Part shown: positions 6,507 to 10,183 of the stretch, one piece after another | Position numbering within the stretch: the stretch's first letter is position 1 | Layout: each line of letters starts with the position of its first letter | Assembly: GCA_013202935.1 (NCBI GenBank) | Contig: JABMRG010000107.1 | Coordinates: 1-10,183 of the forward strand | Origin: Candidatus Omnitrophota bacterium | GTDB taxonomy: Bacteria > Omnitrophota > Gorgyraeia > JABMRG01 | Direction: 5' to 3' | Length of the DNA stretch: 10,183 bases | Translations under genes and position numbers: made by a program | Notes under the pieces: generated by a model | What the model was told of the DNA's origin: nothing | The model's database searches: none | What the model saw: the letters and a program-made list of their open reading frames with translations, nothing else

Positions 6507-7508
6507 TTAAAAGTTTAAATTTGGTTCAGCCGATAAGGTATAATCTGCGAACCTTTTTCTATTATACAGCTCAAACCCTAGTCCTGCAACCATTGCTCCA
6601 TTATCCATATACATTTCTTTGATAGGAAAAGAGGCCTTCACATCTTCCTTTCGGCCCATCTCAACCAGCCTATCCCTTAGCGTCTTATTGGCACTTACAC
6701 CTCCACCTACAACAAGCCTCTTGGCCTTTTTTTTCACGCAGCAGTCTTTTGTCTTATTAAGCAGCATATCAAACATTGCTTCCTGAAAACTTGCGCATAT
6801 ATCAGCGACTGGCACTCTTTTCTTATTCTTCTTTAAGGCCTGCGCATAATATAAAACCGCTGTCTTTATACCACTAAAACTAAAATCGAAACTATCCTTT
6901 TCCAGGTATGAGCGTGGAAACTTTATACTTTTTGGATCGCCTCTTTCTGATCTTTTTTCTATAACAGGGCCTCCTGGAAACCCAAGATTTAATATCTTAG
7001 CAACCTTATCAAAGGCCTCTCCACAGGCATCGTCTCTTGTCTGGCCTAGTAGTTGGATTTGCTCTATATCTTTTATATAGACGAGGCTGCTATGGCCTCC
7101 TGATACAACTAGTCCTATGCAGGGAAATACTTCTTTCTCGCTACTCATAATCGCTGAGTAGAGATGAGCGTGCAGGTGGTTTATCGGAATAAGTGGAATC
7201 TTCAATGCATAACTCAAGGCTTTTGCAAGCGATATACCTACAAGAAGGGCACCTACTAACCCAGGCCCATATGTTACTGCTATCGCCTCAATATCTTTTA
7301 AGCGCACCCCTGCTTTTTTCAGCGCCTTATCCAAAACTATATTAATAAGCTCTGTATGATGCCTGCATGCTATCTCTGGTACAACACCACCATACTTTTT
7401 ATGAAGATGGAGGCTCGATGATATAATATTTGAGAGTATCTTCTTACCATCAGATACAACAGCGATCGATGTCTCATCACAAGAAGTCTCAATGCCTAAA
7501 ATCAACAT
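6507..7508 (-). CDS. tsaD: tRNA N6-adenosine threonylcarbamoyltransferase TsaD
   Basis: 333 residues, normal for the family (Kae1/TsaD/YgjD). It transfers the threonylcarbamoyl group to A37 of ANN-decoding tRNAs, giving t6A, together with TsaB and TsaE in the cytosol. Visible motifs: GIETSCDETS (5-14); PEIACRHHTE (44-53); the metal motif NHLHAH (110-115), giving H111 and H115; VVSGGHSSL (134-142); GEAFDKVAK (163-171); GGGVSANK (268-275); and D302 in MYMDNGAM, the third metal ligand. All key residues are present. The gene begins 4 bp after the deacetylase stop. The start could be ATG 7508 or TTG 7505: GGGAG touches the ATG directly, and AGGAGG lies 13 nt upstream. A housekeeping gene inside an envelope operon probably reflects operon growth rather than shared function. 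Confidence 0.98.
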   Translation of the reverse strand: MLILGIETSCDETSIAVVSDGKKILSNIISSSLHLHKKYGGVVPEIACRHHTELINIVLDKALKKAGVRLKDIEAIAVTYGPGLVGALLVGISLAKALSYALKIPLIPINHLHAHLYSAIMSSEKEVFPCIGLVVSGGHSSLVYIKDIEQIQLLGQTRDDACGEAFDKVAKILNLGFPGGPVIEKRSERGDPKSIKFPRSYLEKDSFDFSFSGIKTAVLYYAQALKKNKKRVPVADICASFQEAMFDMLLNKTKDCCVKKKAKRLVVGGGVSANKTLRDRLVEMGRKEDVKASFPIKEMYMDNGAMVAGLGFELYNRKRFADYTLSAEPNLNF

Positions 7509-7512
7509 CTCC

Positions 7513-8271
7513 CTATCTGCGCCTCCTGCTCAGTGCTGAAACAAAGACAAACCTAATATCTGTACCTTCAAGATTCTCTATCTTTTCCTTAATAACTTTT
7601 AGTGTAAGCCGTTTATCATGGCCTATGCCTATAGCAGAGCCTTTCAGGCGTGCTAATCCTATTAATTCATCTATCTGTGCAGATATATAGTCTCTATCTG
7701 CATTATTATCAAGAAAGACATCCCTTTCTGCAAATCTTACGCCCGCATATTCTGCTTCTTTAGCACAAACAGTATCTAGTGTTGCCATACTATCTAAAAA
7801 ATAAAGCCTTTTTTGTCTTAACTCTCTCATAAGGGTTTTGACCAACCTCTCATGTTTTGTTGCCTTTGAACCCATATGGTTAGATATGCCTTTTGCGCCT
7901 GGAACCGATTCAAGTGCTTTTTGCAATAATGAAGCTATTCTCTCATCTGACATCGAAGTCATCAGCGTATTCTTTTCAAGGCTTAAATCTCCTGCTTCAG
8001 GCTCCATGGGAATATGGAGAATAACCTCTATATTCTTATCTTTATCTAATATCTCAGCAACATCTCGGGAGTAAGCCAGGCTTGGAAGTATTGAGACTGT
8101 AATCGGTATATCGATAGATTTTAAGAGTTCGATATTCTCCATATTGTATCCCCAGTCATCAATAACAATAGCTATCTTTACCAGCCTGCTACTCTGGTAG
8201 CTTACTATAAAATAAAAAGTTGCTCCTAGAGCAAGAGCAACTACTAATATTATCCATAACCTTCTTCTCAT
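7513..8271 (-). CDS. Divergent polysaccharide deacetylase (YibQ/DUF610 family), membrane-anchored
   Basis: 252 residues. A basic start (MRRR) and one hydrophobic helix (about 5-24) suggest an uncleaved anchor with the enzyme domain outside the cytoplasm. The NodB-like fold is marked by IVIDDWGYN (36-43, Asp38/Asp39), HIPMEP (86-91), a candidate metal-binding His in SNHMGSK (130-136, His132), and GIGHDK (215-220, His218). These are the family's conserved places, so activity on a glycan, probably peptidoglycan-related, is plausible. Members are often next to a C-terminal processing protease, as here (14 bp after its stop), and in other bacteria also near the murein hydrolase activator EnvC. No strong Shine-Dalgarno precedes the ATG; the basic-plus-hydrophobic N-terminus supports this start. 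Substrate is unknown. Confidence 0.9.
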   Translation of the reverse strand: MRRRLWIILVVALALGATFYFIVSYQSSRLVKIAIVIDDWGYNMENIELLKSIDIPITVSILPSLAYSRDVAEILDKDKNIEVILHIPMEPEAGDLSLEKNTLMTSMSDERIASLLQKALESVPGAKGISNHMGSKATKHERLVKTLMRELRQKRLYFLDSMATLDTVCAKEAEYAGVRFAERDVFLDNNADRDYISAQIDELIGLARLKGSAIGIGHDKRLTLKVIKEKIENLEGTDIRFVFVSALSRRRR

Positions 8272-8285
8272 AGTAATCTATCTGT

Positions 8286-9554
8286 TTACTGGGGTTCTTC
8301 TTCACCATTTATAAGGCTCGCATATCTTTCTTCATCCTTAAGCAATTCTAACGCTGCTTTGACCTGCTCATCCTTAAGCAGCCTCTCCTTTGTTGAAAGT
8401 TTCTTCTTTTTGGCATTCTCACCAGTAGTCTCTGACCTTACAAGCTTGACCTCTATGTCAGGGGTTATTCCCTTCTTGTGTATAATACTGCCGGAAGGGG
8501 TATAATAATAACTCGTTGTCAGGCGAAGTGCAGAACCATCTCTCATGGGTACAACCGTCTGCACAGAGCCTTTTCCAAAGCTCTTCTCGCCAACCACAAG
8601 AGCTCTCTTATTGTCTCTCAGGGCTCCTGCAACTATTTCGGATGCGCTGGCAGAACCCCTATTCTGTAATATTGCGATTGGAAAATCTGAATAAGGCCTA
8701 ACGGCCCTGGACTTAAAATCTCCATCTTGTTCTTTGATCTTGCCCTTTGTTGATACTATAGGATCTCCTCTCTTTAAGAACTTCTCAGAGACCAGCACTG
8801 AGGCACTTAAAAGGCCTCCTGGATTATTTCTCAGATCAAGAATAAGGCCCTTCATCTTCTTTTTTGATAAAAGGCGCAATGCCTTTTCAAGCTCAGAGCC
8901 GGTATCCTGTTGGAAGTCTACTATCCTTATATAACCGAGCTTATCCTTTAATATAGATGCTTCTTTTATAGAATCTATCTTGATAATAGCCCTTTTTAGC
9001 TTAAACTCTCTCAATGCATCTTCATCTTCTCTTATTATAGTCAAACGTACTTCAGTGCCGGGAATACCCCTGAGCCTCTTTACCGCATCATCTAAATCAA
9101 AATCCTCTGTAGTCTCATCGTCAATCTTGAGTATCTTATCTCCAGGTAATATTCCAGCCTCAAAGGCAGGGGTCCCTTCTAAAGGGCTTACAACGGTAAG
9201 GATTCCATTTCGTAGGGTTATCTTTATGCCCAGTCCACCAAATTCACCTTTCGTCTCTGTGCGTAATTCTTTAAAATCTTCAGGAGTCAGAAAGGAACTG
9301 TGGGAATCAAGCGACGAGAGCATCCCATTTAAAGCACCGTATATCATATCCTTGCTCTTTACATCTTTTACATAGTTGGCATCTATAAGCACAAGAGCAT
9401 CGGCAAAGAGCTCAAGGTCACCAAAGATATCTTCTTTAGTAAGTTTCCTTATCTCTGGTTCAGTAGCCGGCTCTTTTGCAGATAAGAGATAAGGTGTTAT
9501 GATAACAGTAAACAGTATGATGGTAATGAACAAAGAAAGTTTTTTTCTCATCAT
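8286..9554 (-). CDS. ctpA: C-terminal processing peptidase (S41 family, CtpA/Prc-like)
   Basis: 422 residues, typical of bacterial CtpA/CtpB. A signal peptide or anchor (about 1-26), an N-terminal helical region with SLDSHSSFLTPEDF (81-94), a PDZ domain (about 104-180, with GGLGI and AGILPGDKILKID), and the protease domain. The catalytic dyad is Ser303 in NRGSASASEI and Lys328 in GEKSFGKGSVQ, 25 residues apart as in characterised members, with Gln332 as the supporting residue. LDLRNNPGG (240-247) is the family motif. It probably trims or degrades exported proteins, often controlling peptidoglycan hydrolases. The ATG at 9554 overlaps the gatB stop (ATGA); the next codon is also ATG, so the start may be 3 nt later. 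The acidic/Lys-rich C-terminal tail (about 375-422) is poorly conserved in such proteins. Confidence 0.96.
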   Translation of the reverse strand: MMRKKLSLFITIILFTVIITPYLLSAKEPATEPEIRKLTKEDIFGDLELFADALVLIDANYVKDVKSKDMIYGALNGMLSSLDSHSSFLTPEDFKELRTETKGEFGGLGIKITLRNGILTVVSPLEGTPAFEAGILPGDKILKIDDETTEDFDLDDAVKRLRGIPGTEVRLTIIREDEDALREFKLKRAIIKIDSIKEASILKDKLGYIRIVDFQQDTGSELEKALRLLSKKKMKGLILDLRNNPGGLLSASVLVSEKFLKRGDPIVSTKGKIKEQDGDFKSRAVRPYSDFPIAILQNRGSASASEIVAGALRDNKRALVVGEKSFGKGSVQTVVPMRDGSALRLTTSYYYTPSGSIIHKKGITPDIEVKLVRSETTGENAKKKKLSTKERLLKDEQVKAALELLKDEERYASLINGEEEPQ

Positions 9555-10183
9555 TTTTTCTCTTTCAGTCTTTTTTGTAGCAACTCATTGGCTAATTTTG
9601 GGTTTACTTTTCCCTTGGTCTTCTTCATAAGCTGTCCGACCAGGAAACCGAATGCCTGCTTCTTACCTGAGAGGTAGTCGCTGACAACCTTTCCATTTTC
9701 CTCTATCACCTCATCCAGCAATGGTAATACAGAAGACTCATCTGTTATCTGGGCCAGGCCTTTCTCCTTCACTATTTCCTCTGCTGTCTTACCACTGGAT
9801 AGCATCTCAACAACTACTTCCTTTGCGATTTTTCCGCTTATAGAACTATTATCTATGAGCCTTAGCATACCAACAAGCATCTCTGGCGTCAGTTTGATAT
9901 CCTTAAACTCCTTATTATCAGCATTGATGAACTTTGATATATCGCCCATAAGCCAGTTTACTATTTTCTTAGGCTCTGGGTATAATTTTAGACAGCTTTC
10001 AAAGAAATCGGACATGGCCTTATCAGTAACCAGGACTGACGCATCATATTCTGATATATTATGCTTGTCTTTAAAACGCTTCAGTTTATCATTTGGCATC
10101 TCAGGTATCTCGCCTCTTAGCGTATCTATTAACGGCTTATCAATTGTAAATGGCGTAAGGTCCGGCTCAGGAAAATAACGATA
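9551..10183 (-). CDS. gatB: Aspartyl/glutamyl-tRNA amidotransferase subunit B, C-terminal part (5' end outside the window)
   Basis: The frame is open from the right edge to the TGA at 9551: 210 codons. It begins with YRYFPEPDLTPF, the highly conserved GatB phrase, so the gene continues beyond 10183 and the internal ATG at 10099 is not its start. GatB, with GatA and GatC, converts Glu-tRNA(Gln) or Asp-tRNA(Asn) to the amidated form; GatB binds the tRNA and does the kinase step. The visible part holds the helical cradle domain (about residues 30-150) and the YqeY-like tail domain (about 150-210), ending in KLANELLQKRLKEKK, with EVIEENGKVVSDYLSGKKQA, then FGFLVGQLMK, as the typical family phrase. 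It overlaps the protease gene by 4 nt. Presence of GatB suggests the organism lacks a complete set of direct Gln- and/or Asn-tRNA synthetases. Confidence 0.96.
   Translation of the reverse strand, partial: YRYFPEPDLTPFTIDKPLIDTLRGEIPEMPNDKLKRFKDKHNISEYDASVLVTDKAMSDFFESCLKLYPEPKKIVNWLMGDISKFINADNKEFKDIKLTPEMLVGMLRLIDNSSISGKIAKEVVVEMLSSGKTAEEIVKEKGLAQITDESSVLPLLDEVIEENGKVVSDYLSGKKQAFGFLVGQLMKKTKGKVNPKLANELLQKRLKEKK

Noticed and set aside
8980..9375. 131-residue plus-strand open frame
   Set aside because: It lies wholly within the protease gene on the other strand, opposite its PDZ region; it is Ser/Ile-rich and without recognisable motifs, as expected for an antisense shadow.
9551..10099. A complete 182-residue gene starting at 10099
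   Set aside because: The same frame stays open upstream to the window edge and encodes the conserved GatB phrase YRYFPEPDL, so the ATG at 10099 is internal.

Overview
The window is a single, almost gap-free cluster of ten protein genes, all on the minus strand, so it is transcribed from right to left. Both ends are cut. It starts inside gatB on the right, and runs off the left edge inside a TPR gene with a very long coiled-coil tail. The DNA is AT-rich, with frequent ATA (Ile), AGA/AGG (Arg) and AAA/AAG (Lys) codons. The envelope genes imply a cell envelope with a periplasm-like space. A candidate-phylum Gram-negative-type bacterium such as Omnitrophota would fit, but that placement is inferred from style and gene set and no marker here proves it.

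In transcription order the layout is as follows. (1) 10183-9551: the last 210 codons of gatB (Asp/Glu-tRNA amidotransferase subunit B). (2) 9554-8286: a C-terminal processing protease (S41, with PDZ), overlapping gatB by 4 nt. (3) 8271-7513: a membrane-anchored divergent polysaccharide deacetylase (YibQ-like). (4) 7508-6507: tsaD, for the tRNA t6A modification. (5) 6490-5498: a MoxR AAA+ ATPase. (6) 5496-4579: a DUF58 protein. (7) A 64-bp gap carrying a REP-like inverted repeat. (8) 4514-3576: a BatD-like/DUF4381-like membrane protein. (9) 3568-2570 and 2566-1559: two membrane-anchored von Willebrand A proteins, BatA and BatB. (10) 1559-1 and beyond: a BatC-like exported TPR protein whose C-terminal half is a K/E/Q-rich region with 11-residue repeats.

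Genes 5-10 form a complete MoxR-DUF58-BatD-BatA-BatB-BatC module. In such modules a cytosolic MoxR ATPase and a DUF58 adaptor are thought to act with membrane-bound vWA proteins and periplasmic TPR/β-domain partners, as a chaperone-like or envelope-stress assembly. All three vWA-type proteins here keep an intact MIDAS metal site. Genes 2-3 are an envelope/peptidoglycan pair also found together in other bacteria, and genes 1 and 4 are translation housekeeping genes. Spacings of -4 to 16 nt everywhere except the 64-bp gap suggest one long transcript with translational coupling. I saw no rRNA, tRNA, CRISPR, insertion sequence or convincing Rho-independent terminator, and no stretch over 300 bp lacks a gene.

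Two things stand out. The first is the BatC-like protein's tail of at least 287 residues, built from hendecads with Leu/Ile/Val at position 1 and often Phe/Tyr at position 5. The second is the palindromic GGGGACAGTCCC-type element, which splits the operon in two and abuts the Shine-Dalgarno sequence of the next gene.
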